A stretch of 64,000 nucleotides of DNA from Orobanche coerulescens (GCA_033398695.1 CM065803.1:46987501-47051500); one strand, 5' to 3'. Shown: positions 44,947-57,598, counted from the stretch's first letter. Numbers and translations are program-made. The notes: a model not told the origin generated them from the sequence alone.

Positions 44947-47301
44947 TGTAACACCCCGAGATATTCGGAATAATTACAGCGCCGTAAACCCTTTAGGTAA
45001 GGATTTACAAGGCTAATTTTAAAAAGAGTGTAAATATAAACCAATCGTACAACTGAAGTTCAAAGACAGATTTGATTCAAGCGATCAAGTGAGTTAACTT
45101 ATACAACCATATCGAAAAGACCTTATTAAAACAGACGTACTCGAGTACTAAACAAACCAAGAAGACAATTCACAAAAAAATACAATAACATCAACCACAT
45201 CACTGAGCCATTCCATCGTCCTGTCGGTACTGTGGTTGCCTCCCCGCTCCTCGGCTACCTGAACATCAAACAATGTCCACCCCCGAAGGGGTTAGCAAAA
45301 CAATGCTAGTACAAGTATCATAATACAATAAATCATCAATGCATCATAAAGCATGCAAAACGGACTTCCGCTCAGGAATCAACGATGCGAATCCTCACGA
45401 TTCCATCAACACAATCTGAGGTAATCCGGCGATCCGGCGCCCTTGGTATAGATCCCCATGATGATCCGTCGGACCAACGCATGGTGTAAAACCCGTCCAG
45501 CGATCAGCGCCCTCAGCATAGATCCCCATGATGATCCCGTCGGACCAACGCATGGTGGACATTCGATCCAGCGCCCTCAGCATAGATCCTCATGATCCCC
45601 TCGGATCATTTATACCATAAATCAATCAACTATGCATACACATATGCATTTCAATATGTTCATCAATACGAACAAATAATCAACGAATATCATGAGAATT
45701 TTCAGAAATACATCCCATATTCAACAATATGAACAAAACCACAAGCATGATCAAAGATTCAATATAAATCGAACTCGACATATGATACTTGCCTCGAAAA
45801 TGGCAAGAATGGTATACTTCGATGATCTCAACACACTCGAAGGCCGCCTCCTTCGATCAACGTAACAAGCTCGAACCTTAACAAAAGGGATAATATACAA
45901 ATCACCTCAAGTCGAACGATGGCCTAACAATACGGTCTACGGCCCAAAAGCTCAATTTAAACAATTCTGCCTGGACTGCTTAGCGTGCGCTACGTACTCT
46001 ACGTAACGTGCGCTAAGCCTGCCTGATAGCGTACGCTATCGTATAAGACTAGCGTGCGCTAGCCACGGACTGGCAGTCTGACTCGGCTGGTCTCATAACG
46101 TACGCTACGTACGTATCGTGCGTTAACTGAACCCCGATAGCGCACGTTAACTCACACATGTTAGCGTGCGCTAATCTTGCATGGCAGAATACTGCAAACC
46201 GAAAACTGGGTTGAATGGTGAAGAACTCATGAATTCTACCGTGATAATACAAGTCATCCTCGATCATAACATGCTAATAAGGTTTTTGGAAGTTCTATGA
46301 TTATGAGATACAAATATACGGATAGTCATCTCAACATCATAATTCATCTACGATCTCCAAGAAATAATCTAAGTTCCATTTGTTCTACGTTCCAAAACAC
46401 ATGATTCCAACGTGTAAAACGTAGCAACTGGGTAAATATCCGATTACTGATCATAAATCGATTTGAACATGCTTAGGAGTCTTTATAATAAGATGGTTCA
46501 AAGGTTCATACGATAAATAGTACCGATACGTCAAAAGTAACCTTCTAACAAGTGATGACCGATTATAAACGAAATACTTGCTATCCAAACATGATCAATC
46601 GTCCTTAAGAACATTACTAACATCAGTGAAGGATCACCTACCTCAAGGTATTGAAGAACACGGAGGAAATTTGAAGCAATCCAACACCGAAGGCTTGAAC
46701 ACCAATCTCCAATGATATAAGATCTTCAATCACGAACTAGGACATTGATATAAAGTGTTTAGGATGAAGGAAGTTATGTTCTAAGTGTAAGAGTTCGGGT
46801 TATGGGAGGAGAAGAACTGAAATAACGAATAGGATGCTGTCCTATTTATAATAAATGGCTATTAGAGTCCCTTCTCGTAGCGTGCGCTAACGGCTGTCTG
46901 ACTTAACTGAAGTCAGCACTTAGCGTGCGCTATTCACATGTCTGTAGCGTGCGCTAAGGCGTTGACTTGGCTTTTCCCGAAAGCCATCCAGGTTCATTCG
47001 ACACAATCCGACAAGGGTCCCCCGGCCAGATCTCACCTACCGCACGTCTCAATCAATTTGACCACGCATAGTGTGCGCTAATGACACTCTGTAGCGTGCG
47101 CTATGAATCCATGTTAGCGTACGCTACCCATAGCCTGTAGCATGCGCTACATGCACATAATTACACTCTTAAAATCACATACACGAAATCATACGCTCGA
47201 CAACATTGGATTATGAAATACGGAGAATAGTACTCAGACAAAAGTACAATTATTACAACATCACAAGCTCTAAATACATATCAGAAGTCTCGGGTATTAC
47301 A
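44947..47301 (-). repeat. Element E 3' LTR
   Basis: 2355 bp, tgtaacaccccgag...gggtattaca. TATA box on the minus strand (TATAAATA, 46843-46850). TAGCG..CGCTA motifs cluster at 46877-47153 (U3) and 45979-46175 (R/U5). Confidence 0.95.
45415..45605. repeat. Short tandem repeat in E R/U5
   Basis: About 2.5 units of some 65 bp containing gatccagcgccctcagcata and ccccatgatgatcccgtcgg; the copy in the other LTR is at 52660-52845. A related text (ccccgtcgggccaacacaag) lies at the same position in F LTRs. Confidence 0.8.
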
Positions 47302-47338
47302 TCCTTCCTCCCTAAAAAGAAGTTTCGTCCCGAAACTT
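47302..47338 (-). promoter_or_regulatory. Element E polypurine tract and pre-PPT hairpin
   Basis: AAGTTTCGGGACGAAACTT (47320-47338, minus strand) is an 8-bp perfect stem. The purine tract TTTTTAGGGAGGAAGGA follows directly before the LTR. Confidence 0.88.
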
Positions 47339-48036
47339 AAGATGAAAACAACTCTGGATATCTAGCTTTCATACTGTCCTCCGTTTCCCAAGTGGCCTCT
47401 TCGACTCCATGTCGTGACCATTGTACTTTAACCAAGTGTATTGGTTTATTCCTCAATTGTTTGATCCGGCTCTCAAGTATCTTGATTGGTCTTTCTTCGA
47501 AGGTGCCATCATTAGCTATCTCGATCTCGTCAAAATCAATGATGTGGTAGGGTCAGTACATACTTCCAGCGATTGGGATACGTGAAACACATTGTGAACA
47601 TGACTCAGCGATGGCGGTAAGGCCAACCTGTATGCTAAATCTCCAACTCTCTCGAGGATCTCGAATGGTCCGATATATCTCGGACTTAGTTTACCTCTTC
47701 TCCCAAAACGGAAAATCCCTCGTGTAGGAGACACCTTCAATAGTACGTGGTCCCAGGTCGAACTCTAGAGGCGGCAGCGTACATCTGCATAAGACTTACG
47801 TCGACTGGGAAGTCAGCAGTCTCTCTCGAATCAAAGCTATCTTCTCTTGAGTCTGAATAATCAATTCCGGTTCCGTCCGTCGAATCAGAAGAATCATCCC
47901 AACACGGGGTGATCGGCATCTTCTCCGTACAAAGCTTCAAATGGTGCCATCTTAATTGAAGCATGCCAACTATTATTGTAGGTGAATTCAACCAATGGCA
48001 AATGAACTTCCCAATCGGTTGACCAATCAAGCACGG
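47339..48036 (-). pseudogene. pol: Element E integrase C-terminus, GPY/F module and chromodomain
   Basis: 47516-47740 reads KLSPRYIGPFEILERVGDLA and HNVFHV (GPY/F module and following segment). 47345-47510 in shifted frames gives the chromodomain tail (IKQLRN, HLVKVQWSRHG, EEATWETED). 47737-48030 covers FTYNNSWHASIKMAP-type text in shifted frames. At least four frameshifts, several at CTG or CAG sites, break this part. Confidence 0.85.
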
Positions 48037-48039
48037 GCT

Positions 48040-48828
48040 CTAAGCATGTCTTCTCTGATTTGAATAGTCCTTTTGGGTGACCGTCCGTTGGGGATGATAA
48101 GGTGTGCTAAAATTGAGCTCGATCCCAAAGCCTTGTGAATGCTTTCGGAAGTGCGACACGAAACGACCATCTCGATCTGAAATAATGGTCTTCGGCGTCC
48201 CATGCAATCTGACTATCTCCGCAATAAATACTCGCGCCAATCTCTCGGGTCCCCATGTATCTTTGATCCCTAGGAAATGAGACGACTTGGTTAGTCGATC
48301 AACTACAACCCAAATCATGTTCATTCCTGTTCTAGTCCTTGGCATATTCGTGATGAAATCCATCGAAATGTCCTCCCACTTCCATTCAGGGATCGGAAGC
48401 GGCTTTAACATCCCGGCAGGTCGCTGATGTTCAATTTTAACCTGCTGACAAGTCAAACACTTCGAAACGTACTCCGCTACGTCCTTCTTCATATTCCCCC
48501 ACCAGAAGTTTTGCTTTAAATCTTTATACATCTTACTGCTGCCTGGGTGAATAGAATAGGGCGCGCTATGAGCTTCCTTCAAAATTGTCCGTCTCAAATC
48601 ATCATCCTCGGGAACGCAAAGTCGACTCTGAAATCTTATAACTCCATCATCTTGTATCACAAATCCTGGGGCTTTTCCTTTCTTTACTTCATCACATAAT
48701 CGAAGGATTAAAGAATCGTCCAACTGCTTAGATTTGATCTCCTCGACTAGTGATGAAGTCAGTTCCATCACATACAGTTGCCCTTGGATTCCTGGTGCCC
48801 ATACTTCAATCCCCTCGCGGATTAGTTC
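48040..48828 (-). pseudogene. pol: Element E integrase
   Basis: The ORF 48040-48771 (243 aa) carries the zinc-binding N-terminus (H68, H75, C105, C108 of that ORF), then WEDISMDF with the first catalytic Asp (138) and ISDRDGRF with the second (199). The Glu segment at its end is frameshifted (after TPYHPQ). It is in frame with the RT/RNase H ORF; TGA at 48829-48831 (likely CGA to TGA) separates them. Confidence 0.9.
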
Positions 48829-48831
48829 TCA

Positions 48832-50727
48832 TTGAATACTGGTTTGAGACGTAAGAGCTTCCAACACTCGAAGAGAAACAGGTTTACGGCTCAAAGCATC
48901 GGCCACTACATTTGCTTTCCCCGGATGATAGAGAATCTCCAAGTCGTAATCCTTGATCAATTCCAGCCACCTTCTCTGCCTCATGTTTAATTCTTTCTGA
49001 CTGAAAATGTACTTGAGGCTCTTATGATCTGTAAAGATCTAACAATGAGTGCCGTACAAATAATGTCGCCAAATTTTCAAGGCAAAGACCACAGCTGCTA
49101 GCTCCAGATCATGAGTCGGGTAATTAACCTCGTACGGTTTCAATTGCCGAGAAGCATAAGCAATCACTTTATCCTTCTGCATCAACACACAACCCAAACC
49201 CTGATTTGAAGCGTCGCTGTATACCATGAATCCATCAGTTCCCTCTGGCAGTGCTAAAATAGGTGCTGTCGTCAGTCTCCTCTTAAGTTCGTCAAAACCA
49301 GCCTGGCACTTCTCCTTCCACGTGAACTTTTGAGTTTTCTGTAACAGTTGAGTGAGCGGACGAGCAATTTTGGAAAATCCCTCTACAAAGCGGCGATAAT
49401 ATCCAGCAAGTCCTAAGAAGCTTCGGACTTCTTTCACGTTGTTAGGAACTTCCCATTCCAAGATTGCTTCGACTTTCTTCGGGTCCACCTGAACTCCGTC
49501 GGCTGATATCACATGCCCAAGGAAGGTTACTTCCTTAAGCCAGAACTCACATTTTGAAAGTTTTGCATACAGCTGTTCCTTCCTCAAGGTGCTCAAAATC
49601 ACACGTAAATGTTCAGCATGTTCCTCTGCGTCTTTCGAATATATCAAGATGTCGTCAATGAAGATGACCACAAATTTATCCAAGTATTCCAAGAATACCC
49701 GATTCATCAATTGCATGAATACCGCAGGAGCATTGGTAAGTCCAAATGGCATTACTACAAATTCATAATGCCCATACCGGGATCTGAAAGCAGATTTCGG
49801 TATATCTGATTCCTTAATTCTCAACTGGTGGTATCCTGATCGTAAGTCAATCTTCGAAAATATCCTTGCCCCTTGCAGTTGATCAAACAAGTCGTCGATC
49901 CGGGGTATAAGATACTTATTCTTGATTGTCATCTTGTTGAGCTCCCTGTAATCAATACACAGTCGGAGGGATCCGTCTTTCTTCCGGACAAAGAGAACGG
50001 GCGCTCCCCAAGGAGAAACGCTCGGTTGAATATAACCCTTCTGCAACAATTCCTCCAGTTGTTTCTTGAGTTCATACATCTCGGTTGGCGCCATGCGGTA
50101 TGGTGCTCTGGAAATAGGAGCTGCTCCAGGCTCTAATTCGATAGTGAATTCCACTTCTCTTTGCGGGGGTAAACCAGGTAGTTCGTCAGGAAAAACATCT
50201 GAGAACTCATTTACAACTGAAATAGATAAGAGCTCTACTCCTTCCTCTTTCTTCATGGCATAGCACCAGAGTCCCTGACATCCCTGTTTCAGTAATTTCA
50301 CGGCTTTCATTGCCTTGATCAATTTTCCCGAGCTTCCTGGTCTCCATCCTTGGAATAAGTGTTCAGACCCGTCATCAGCAATGATGGAAATGACTCTCTC
50401 TCGGTAATTCAGAATAGCTCCATAACGGTTGAGCCAATCGTCTCCGAGAATTAAATCGTCACCGTAAATGTCAACCACAATAAGGTTCGATAGCCAATCT
50501 CTCCCTCCTATAGTTACTGGAAAATCCCTAGCTTCTAGGGTTCCCACAATTTTCTCTCCGCTTGGTAATCCCACAACATAAGGTTCACAATCATACAAGC
50601 ACGAGATTTTCAAACGATTAACACAGTTCAATGATACAAAAGAATGTGTAGCTCCGGAATCGAATAAAACACTAACTGGTTGCAAAAGTATCTGAATTGT
50701 ACATGATGCAACAGTGTGTTCGATCAT
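48832..50727 (-). pseudogene. pol: Element E protease, reverse transcriptase and RNase H
   Basis: 562 open codons (49039-50727). Protease active site [10 protein letters not shown] at residues 21-30; LILGDDW at 93-99; RT from about 205, with [20 protein letters not shown], catalytic [10 protein letters not shown] (356-365) and [17 protein letters not shown]; RNase H with VYSDAS (502-507) and [23 protein letters not shown] at 49039-49041 (likely CAG to TAG) interrupts RNase H; the same frame then continues [14 protein letters not shown]...ADALSRK to 48832. The junction to gag is out of frame, with about 55 bases of overlap. Confidence 0.95.
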
Positions 50728-51949
50728 CCTTCTTCATCTCGTAAATACGCGGAGGAACGGACCCAGCGCTGGATGCCTCTCTCCTCCCAACGTTCTGCTG
50801 CTGAAATCCACTCTGTTGCGTCTGGTTCACACTCGTCTCCTTCGGAACTGGAGCTGGAGTGCGAGTACCAAAAGATCGGGTCGCATTCCCACAAAATGTT
50901 GCGCGATGTCCTTCCTGTCCACACTCGAAACAGGTCACAGCAGGCGCGAAACAATCACGTCGAACATGTCCCGCTTTGCCACAGTTATAACACTTCTTCC
51001 CTGCGTCTGAAACAGTTGGTGCTATCCGGAACTTCTTCCCACCTCGAGAAGGATGTGGAGGTCTCCTGGATGAATGAAAAGAGGACTGACCCCTGCGAGG
51101 CCCGCTACTCTTATTCTCCGTGAAGTTGCCAGACACCTTCTGTTTCTTTGCTTCCGTCGATTTTTCTACTGCTGCCTCCTTCATATCATAGGCCAACGCC
51201 TTATCCTGATATTGTCGTAAAGTGGTACATTCAAATCCGGACATGTACTGCTGAATTTCCGGCTTCATTAGCATGTCAAAGTGGAAAATCCTCTCTGCCT
51301 CGGTCCTGACCAAGTGGCGCACATAAGTCAGCTGGTGATTAAAAGTCTTAATCACGCCCGTCACAGATGCTTCTGAATTTTGCGGTGAGAAAAACTCCCG
51401 AACTCGGGCCTCTCTAACTGGGCGAGGACAATACTGCGCTTCCATCATCAATTTGAATTCTGTCTAGTCAACAGTATGTTCTTCCGGTCGAATGGCCTCC
51501 CACCAGTCGAAAGCCTCCCCTGTCAGAAGATACTGGGCGACCGGAACCTTTCTTTCGTTGGGACAGTTAATCCCCGCAAAAATCTTCTCTAATTTCTTCA
51601 GCCAGTGATCCCAAGAAAGCGTCTCAGTCGAACCATCAAATTTAGGAGGATGCAATTTGATCACTTCGGTAAGCCATTTATCTCCCCGATTTTCCACGTT
51701 ATGTTGCTGCCCCATCGCTGTCTGCATGCGATCCACAACCTGAGCAAATTGGTTTATCTGGGCAACCACTTGCTGAAGCACTCCCGGCACGTTAGGATCT
51801 GCATCATTATTTTCCGATCCTTGCTGTCCCCCGGAATGGGAATCCGTTCGACTAGCGGTTATCTCTGGGGTAGATACCGACTCTTCTTGTCTCGCATTTC
51901 CACGTCCGCGTCCCCGACCGCGTCCGCATCCACGACCTCATCTCAACAT
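50672..51949 (-). pseudogene. gag: Element E Gag
   Basis: It starts at ATG 51949 (MLR, then Gly/Arg repeats) with TGA at 51938-51940 as fourth codon (probably CGA to TGA). The frame continues as LHPPKFDG-type matrix/capsid text (HPPKFDGSTETLSWDHWLKK) to TAG 51464-51466, which replaces a conserved Trp (TGG), and on in the same frame to 50672. Zinc knuckles CYNCGKAGHVRRDC (50951-50992) and CFECGQEGHRATFC (50891-50932) are intact. Three point changes are enough to explain the loss of function before the frameshifted gag-pol junction. Confidence 0.9.
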
Positions 51950-52169
51950 ACTGTAAACATAAATACTCAATATCCAGGGCAAACTTTCTAAAAGTACATC
52001 CATCAATGTTCACAAATCATGAATAAAATAAAACGGTAGTATTTGAGATTAGGAAACTTACAACCACGGTCCACACGACGATCTTTGGCTCAGCGGTGAT
52101 GTTCTGAGCGACCAATAACAAAAAACGTAACCACACCCAACTAACCCATTGCCAAGATATCCATGAATC
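51950..52169 (-). other. Element E leader
   Basis: Short untranslated stretch between PBS and gag; closely parallel to B 16867-17080. Confidence 0.7.
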
Positions 52170-52173
52170 TTAG

Positions 52174-52184
52174 CTCGATACCAT
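52174..52184 (-). promoter_or_regulatory. Primer binding site of element E
   Basis: The minus strand reads TGGTATCGAGC, 4 bases from the LTR; the same one-base-short variant as in B. Confidence 0.8.
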
Positions 52185-52187
52185 ATT

Positions 52188-54527
52188 CGTAACACCCCGA
52201 GATATTCGGAATAATTACTGTAGTAAACCCTTTAGGTAAGGATTTACAAGGCTAATTTTAAAAAGAGTGTAAATATAAACCAATCGTACAACTGAAGTTC
52301 AAAGACAGATTTGATTCAAGCGATCAAGTGAGTTAACTTATACAACCATATCGAAAAGACCTTATTAAAACAGACGTACTCGAGTACTAAACAAACCAAG
52401 AAGACAATTCACAAAAAAATACAATAACATCAACCACATCCGAGCCATTCCATCGTCACAGCCGATCTTGTGGTTGCCTCCCGCTCCTCGGCTACGAACA
52501 TCAAACAATGTCCACCCCGAAGGGGTTAGCAAAACAATGCTAGTACAAGTATCATAATACAATAAATCATCAATGCATCATAAAGCATGCAAAGCGGACT
52601 TCCGCTCTAGGAATCGGCGATGCGAATCCTCACGATTCCATCAACACAATACAGGTAATCCAAATGATCCAGCGCCCTTGGTATAGATCCCCATGATGAT
52701 CCCGTCGGACCAACGCATGGTGGAAAACCCGTCCAGCGATCCAGCGCCCTCAGCATAGATCCCCATGATCCCGTCGGACCAACGCATGGTGGACATTCGA
52801 TCCAGCGCCCTCAGCATAGATCCTCATGATCCCCTCGGATCATTTATACCATAAATCAGTCAACTATGCATACACATATGCATTTCAATATGTTCATCAA
52901 TACGATCAAATAATCAACCAATATCATGAGAATTTTCAGAAATACATCTCATATTCAACAATATGAACAAAACCACAAGCATGATCAAAGATTGATATAA
53001 ATCGAACTCGACATATGATACTTGCCTCGAAAATGGCAAGAATGGTATACTTCGATGATCTCAACACACTCGAAGGCCGCCTCCTTCGATCAACGTAACA
53101 AGCTCGAACCTTAACAAAAGGGATAATATACAAATCACCTCAAGTCGAACGATGGCCTAACAATACGGTCTACGGCCCAAAAGCTCAATTTAAACAATTA
53201 CGCTGGTGCTTAGCGTGCGCTACGTACTCTACGTAACGTGCGCTAAGCTCGCTGATAGCGTACGCTATCGTATAAGACTAGCGTCGCTAGCCACGGATGG
53301 CGATCTGACTCGGCTGGTCTCATAACGTACGCTACGTCGTATCGTGCATTAATCGAACCCCGATAGCGCACGTTAACTCACACATGTTAGCGTGCGCTAA
53401 TCTTGCATGTGAGAATCGCAAAGCTGGGTTGAATGGTGAAGAACTCATGAATTCTACCGTGATAATACAAGTCATCCTCGATCATAACATGCTAATAAGG
53501 TTTTTGGAAGTTCTATGATTATGAGATACAAATATACGGATAGTCATCTCAACATCATAATTCATCTACGATCTCCAAGAAATAATCTAAGTTCCATTTG
53601 TTCTACGTTCCAAAACACATGATTCCAACGTGTAAAACGTAGCAACTGGGTAAATATCCGATTACTGATCATAAATCGATTTGAACATGCTTAGGAGTCC
53701 TTATAATAAGATGGTTCAAAGGTTCATACGATAAATAGTACCGATACGTCAAAAGTATCCTTCTAACAAGTGATGACCGATTATAAACGAAATACTTGCT
53801 ATCCAAACATGATCAATTGTCCTTAAGAACATTACTAACATCAGTGAAGGATCACCTACCTCAAGGTATTGAAGAACACGGAGGAAATTTGAAGCAATCC
53901 AACACCGAAGGCTTGAACACCAATCTCCAATGATATAAGATCTTCAATCACGAACTAGGACATTGATATAAAGTGTTTAGGATGAAGGAAGTTATGTTCT
54001 AAGTGTAAGAGTTCGGGTTATGGGAGGAGAAGAACTGAAATAACGAATAGGATGCTGTCCTATTTATAATAAATGGCTATTAGCGCGCGCTAGTCCCTTC
54101 TCGTAGCGTGCGCTAACGGCTGTCTGACTTAACTGAAGTCAGCACTTAGCGTGCGCTATTCACATGTCTGTAGCGTGCGCTAAGGCGTTTACTTGGCTTT
54201 TCCCGAAAGCCGTCCAGGTTCATTCGACACAATCCGACAAGGGTCCCCCGGCCAGATCTCACCTACCGCACGTCTCAATCAATTTGACCACGCATAGCAT
54301 GCGCTAATGACACTCTGTAGCGTGCGCTATGAATCCATGTTAGCGTACGCTACCCATAGCCTGTAGCGTGCGCTACATGCACAGAATTACACTCTTAAAA
54401 TCACATACACGAAATCATACACTCGACAACATTGGATTATGAAATACGGAGAATAGTACTCAGACAAAAGTACAATTATTACAACATCACAAGCTCTAAA
54501 TACATATCAAAAGTCTCGGGTATTACA
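52188..54527 (-). repeat. Element E 5' LTR
   Basis: 2340 bp. The outer dinucleotide on the plus strand is cg rather than tg (minus-strand end TACG, not TACA), as in the B 5' LTR. It carries a TATA box (54061-54068, minus) and both motif clusters (53214-53400; 54083-54376). Confidence 0.93.
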
Positions 54528-55152
54528 GAAATCGCGTTCGTTGGACCTAAGGTTGTTTGTTTGATTGATTGGTGTTGTTCATTCGATCGTCGTTCGTTCA
54601 TTTCGTCGAGGACGTTTTGATCAAACAAAAGCATCTTACGTCTTCGGTATTGAGGCAAGTGAATTCTTGCCTGGTTATGATGATAATATGTCTTATATAT
54701 ATGTTATATATTTAGTTCATTTATGCTTTATGAATTTCGATTCATAGTGATGTTATTATTGATCTGGTCGATCGTCCATTGAGGAACATTGATTCCGAGT
54801 CTTCTTTATACCCTCGTTGCATTTCGGTGAGTTGATTTGATCTTCGTTGGATTCATATTTCCTTCGTTGAGTCGTTTGGTCCCCTGTTGAGAATTGTTAA
54901 GTCATTATTGAATTTCGATGTCACTTTTGTTGTCTCATGCCATTCCGAGTCACACTGGCATATCGGTTGGTATGTGTAGGATTTTCAAATCGGGCACATA
55001 TAAGGTCGTGTGTTGTTAGTTGACCTCACATTAAACTGTGCACACGAGATGGTTACTTCGTGAGACTGATTAGGTACAAGACCACACGTGTATTCGATCG
55101 ATACTCGTTTGTGGCTTGTGCACGGACACATTTCCATCCCGGGCGTAGTGTG
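54528..55152 (+). repeat. Old A-type LTR, middle piece, between E and F
   Basis: No gene. The text gtgcacacgagatggttact, tgagactgattaggtacaag and gggcgtagtg aligns loosely with the reverse complement of the A 5' LTR (about 6800-7000). It ends in gtgtg, duplicated after F. Confidence 0.6.
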
Positions 55153-57561
55153 TGTAACACCCCGAGATATTCGGAAATATGTTACAGCGCCGTAGACCCC
55201 TACATGGGACCTACCAGGCTACAATAGGAAAACTCCACTCAACTAACCATCTCGGTTAGCGAGGATACACAATTAAATAATATGACATATAAAGATACGC
55301 CCGAAACAACCGGCAAAATAAGCATCAACCAACAACGTGACAATTTAAAAGTAGTACAACACGGAGTTTGAAAGCCTAAGTACTCGCGAGTACAATCTAT
55401 AAGTTTAAAGCTGCGGGAACCACCATATCGAAATGGACAAAGGAAATAAGTAGACCCAAATGCACATGTCAACGACCCTGGCCAACATCCTCGTACTGTC
55501 CTGGTGCTCGCTCGTCCGGATAATCATAACCTGAAATCCATAACAAGAATTTCCCCAAAACGGGTCCCCAGAGGGGTTAGCAATTACGCTAGTACAAGTA
55601 ATCAAGGCAAACCAATCGCTTACACATTTCATAGTACATGCACCAATATCATTTCGAAAACCAATACAAGACATGTCTTTTAGGAAAATATCTGATCCAC
55701 AATTAGCCTTGAGAACGGGCGGCGATACATTCTCACTCGAGGCCTCGCAGGGACCCTACCGAGTTGGCTACAATTACAGAAAAACAAAACCACGCACACG
55801 CTATGCCGTGAGAACAGGGCGGCAACATACATTCTCACTCGAGGCCTCACAAGGACCCTACCGAGTTGGCTAGCGGTACGAAACTCGTGAAATCCAGGGC
55901 GGCAGCATAGATTTCCCTCCTTGACCCCGTCGGGCCAACACAAGGTGAGTTACACACAAGTAATATACATCACCATTTCATGTTAAGCTTAAAGGTTTCC
56001 AAAAATACTTGCCTTGAATTATTGACGACGCAGACGGAAAGGAAAGTCACCGACGAACGCTAGGAACCAATGAAACCAAACCTAACGATTCGAAGAATAC
56101 AATCACAACCATTTCTAAATGAATACGGAATTGGAATACACCCGAAAACCCGCCTACGATTCATGTATATTCGTATATAAACAACAACGAGGGCGGACCA
56201 CAACCAAACCCTCTCGATTCCGTAAAAATCATGAAATATACCATGAATCCGTAGGGAAACTAAGAATACCAACAAGATTAATCATATTCATCATGAATTA
56301 ATCAACAAAACGGAACGAATCGGACAAAAACACGAAAACCCCCAATTTTACCAAAAGTAGGGTTCTAAGGATCTAACCTTGATTCGCTGGATTAAGGGAT
56401 GATATCGGACGGATTATTGATGATGTAACCTCAAGAACTCCATGGATATGTTGTTAAACAACATGTCTTCAAGCTTAGAACACGACCAGCTGCGGAAGAG
56501 GAGGAGAAGAAGGTGAAAAATGGCAAGAAAAACGTCTGCAGGGCCATTTATAGGGGGTTGGTATCTGCCGGACACGGCCGTGCCGGTCGGCGCGGTCGTG
56601 TCGCCTGGTGGCGGCAGGGGACTCGGCCGTGTCTGCCCGGACACGGTCGCGGCGCGGAGGGCCTTCCGATAGCGACCGTCCGAGCGGCGACTTCGGCACG
56701 ACTCGGCCGTGTCTGGAACACGGTCGGGCGTGTCGGCGATCGTTGAGCTTATCCGGAAGAGTTCGGCACGGGCCGTGTCGGACGACACGGTCGGGTCTGA
56801 GACGAAACTTTCGGCATTTCCGGACGAGTGCGGCACGGGCGTGTCGGACGACACGGCCGAAGTTCGCCGCGTGATCGCCGATAACGAGCGGGTGAGCTAA
56901 AACGACCATAACTCTCTCGTCCGGACTCCGATTGACTCACCGTTCGAACCATTGGAAAGCTAACTCGATGCTCTATAATATTGCAAAGATTCAGAATTTT
57001 TGGAGTCACAAAAAATAAATGGTGATCTAACAAAGTCGAACTCATATGAGGAAAGTTGTTTAGTAATCCTGAATTCAACAAAAACGACACCGAAACCCGA
57101 ACCTGAATACGAACCGAAGATAGGGTTACGAAGTACTCACAAAGACGAATCTAAGAGCTAGGAGGACACACGATTCCGACCACCCGAAGGCTCGAAATTC
57201 GACAACGGAAGGTAATTACCCCAAACTTTGGGAAATTACGAAAATGGCCCAAATGCCCGAAAATCACCATACGACAACGAATAATCAAACCGAAGCTCAC
57301 AACACGTATAACAACGTTAAATGAACTTACGAAAACCCCCCAAACGACAGTTTCGAACGAGATTCGCAAGAACCGAACTCAAGCGCGGAAAAGTCGCTAA
57401 AAAGCACGGAACTCAACAAAGCAGCACCGAAACGAACTCGGATGACAAAAAGTGCAGAATTAAATATTCTCCGAATGACGAAACGGTCAAAAGCGAGTCG
57501 TCAAAATGGACTTCGGCCGAAAAAAGAAATTTACCGAAAATCGAAAATTGCGGATATTACA
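55153..57561 (-). repeat. Element F 3' LTR
   Basis: 2409 bp. TATA box TATAAAT on the minus strand (56546-56552); CGGCCG palindrome cluster at 56570-56880; 166-bp block shared with G at 56893-57058; D-like tip at 57060-57561. Confidence 0.94.
55700..55910. repeat. About 100-bp tandem duplication in F R/U5
   Basis: The words gggcgg.a.acattctcact, cgaggcctc and accctaccgagttggcta occur twice, about 98 bp apart, followed by a third partial (gggcggcagcatagatt). The other LTR has it at 61570-61770. Confidence 0.85.
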
Positions 57562-57598
57562 TTCTACCCTCCTTAAAAGAAGTTTCGTCCCGAAACTT
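57562..57598 (-). promoter_or_regulatory. Element F polypurine tract and pre-PPT hairpin
   Basis: AAGTTTCGGGACGAAACTT on the minus strand (57580-57598), then a purine tract (TTTTAAGGAGGGTAGAA) abutting the LTR. It is kept although F has no pol. Confidence 0.88.

Larger units (their letters stand above)
44947..54527 (-). mobile_element. Element E: Ty3/gypsy Tekay/Del-type chromovirus, best preserved
   Basis: Minus-strand element with LTRs 44947-47301 (3') and 52188-54527 (5'). Flanking 5-mers are aaaat and gaaat, a TSD with one mismatch. The interior (47302-52187) carries gag with two zinc knuckles, protease, RT, RNase H, integrase, GPY/F and chromodomain. The longest open frame is 562 codons. 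Only a few stops and frameshifts break it. Element B is a sister copy. Confidence 0.96.

Noticed and set aside
50672..50727. Programmed frameshift between gag and pol of E
   Set aside because: Related elements use one frame, and B is in a different register here; a 2-base indel at a ctg site explains it better.
50716..51123. Plus-strand frame of 135 codons
   Set aside because: Antisense to the E gag zinc-knuckle region; a shadow frame.
56414..56909. Overlapping minus-strand frames of about 145 codons in the F LTR
   Set aside because: Same cause: repeated cggccgtg words; the other LTR has different frames.
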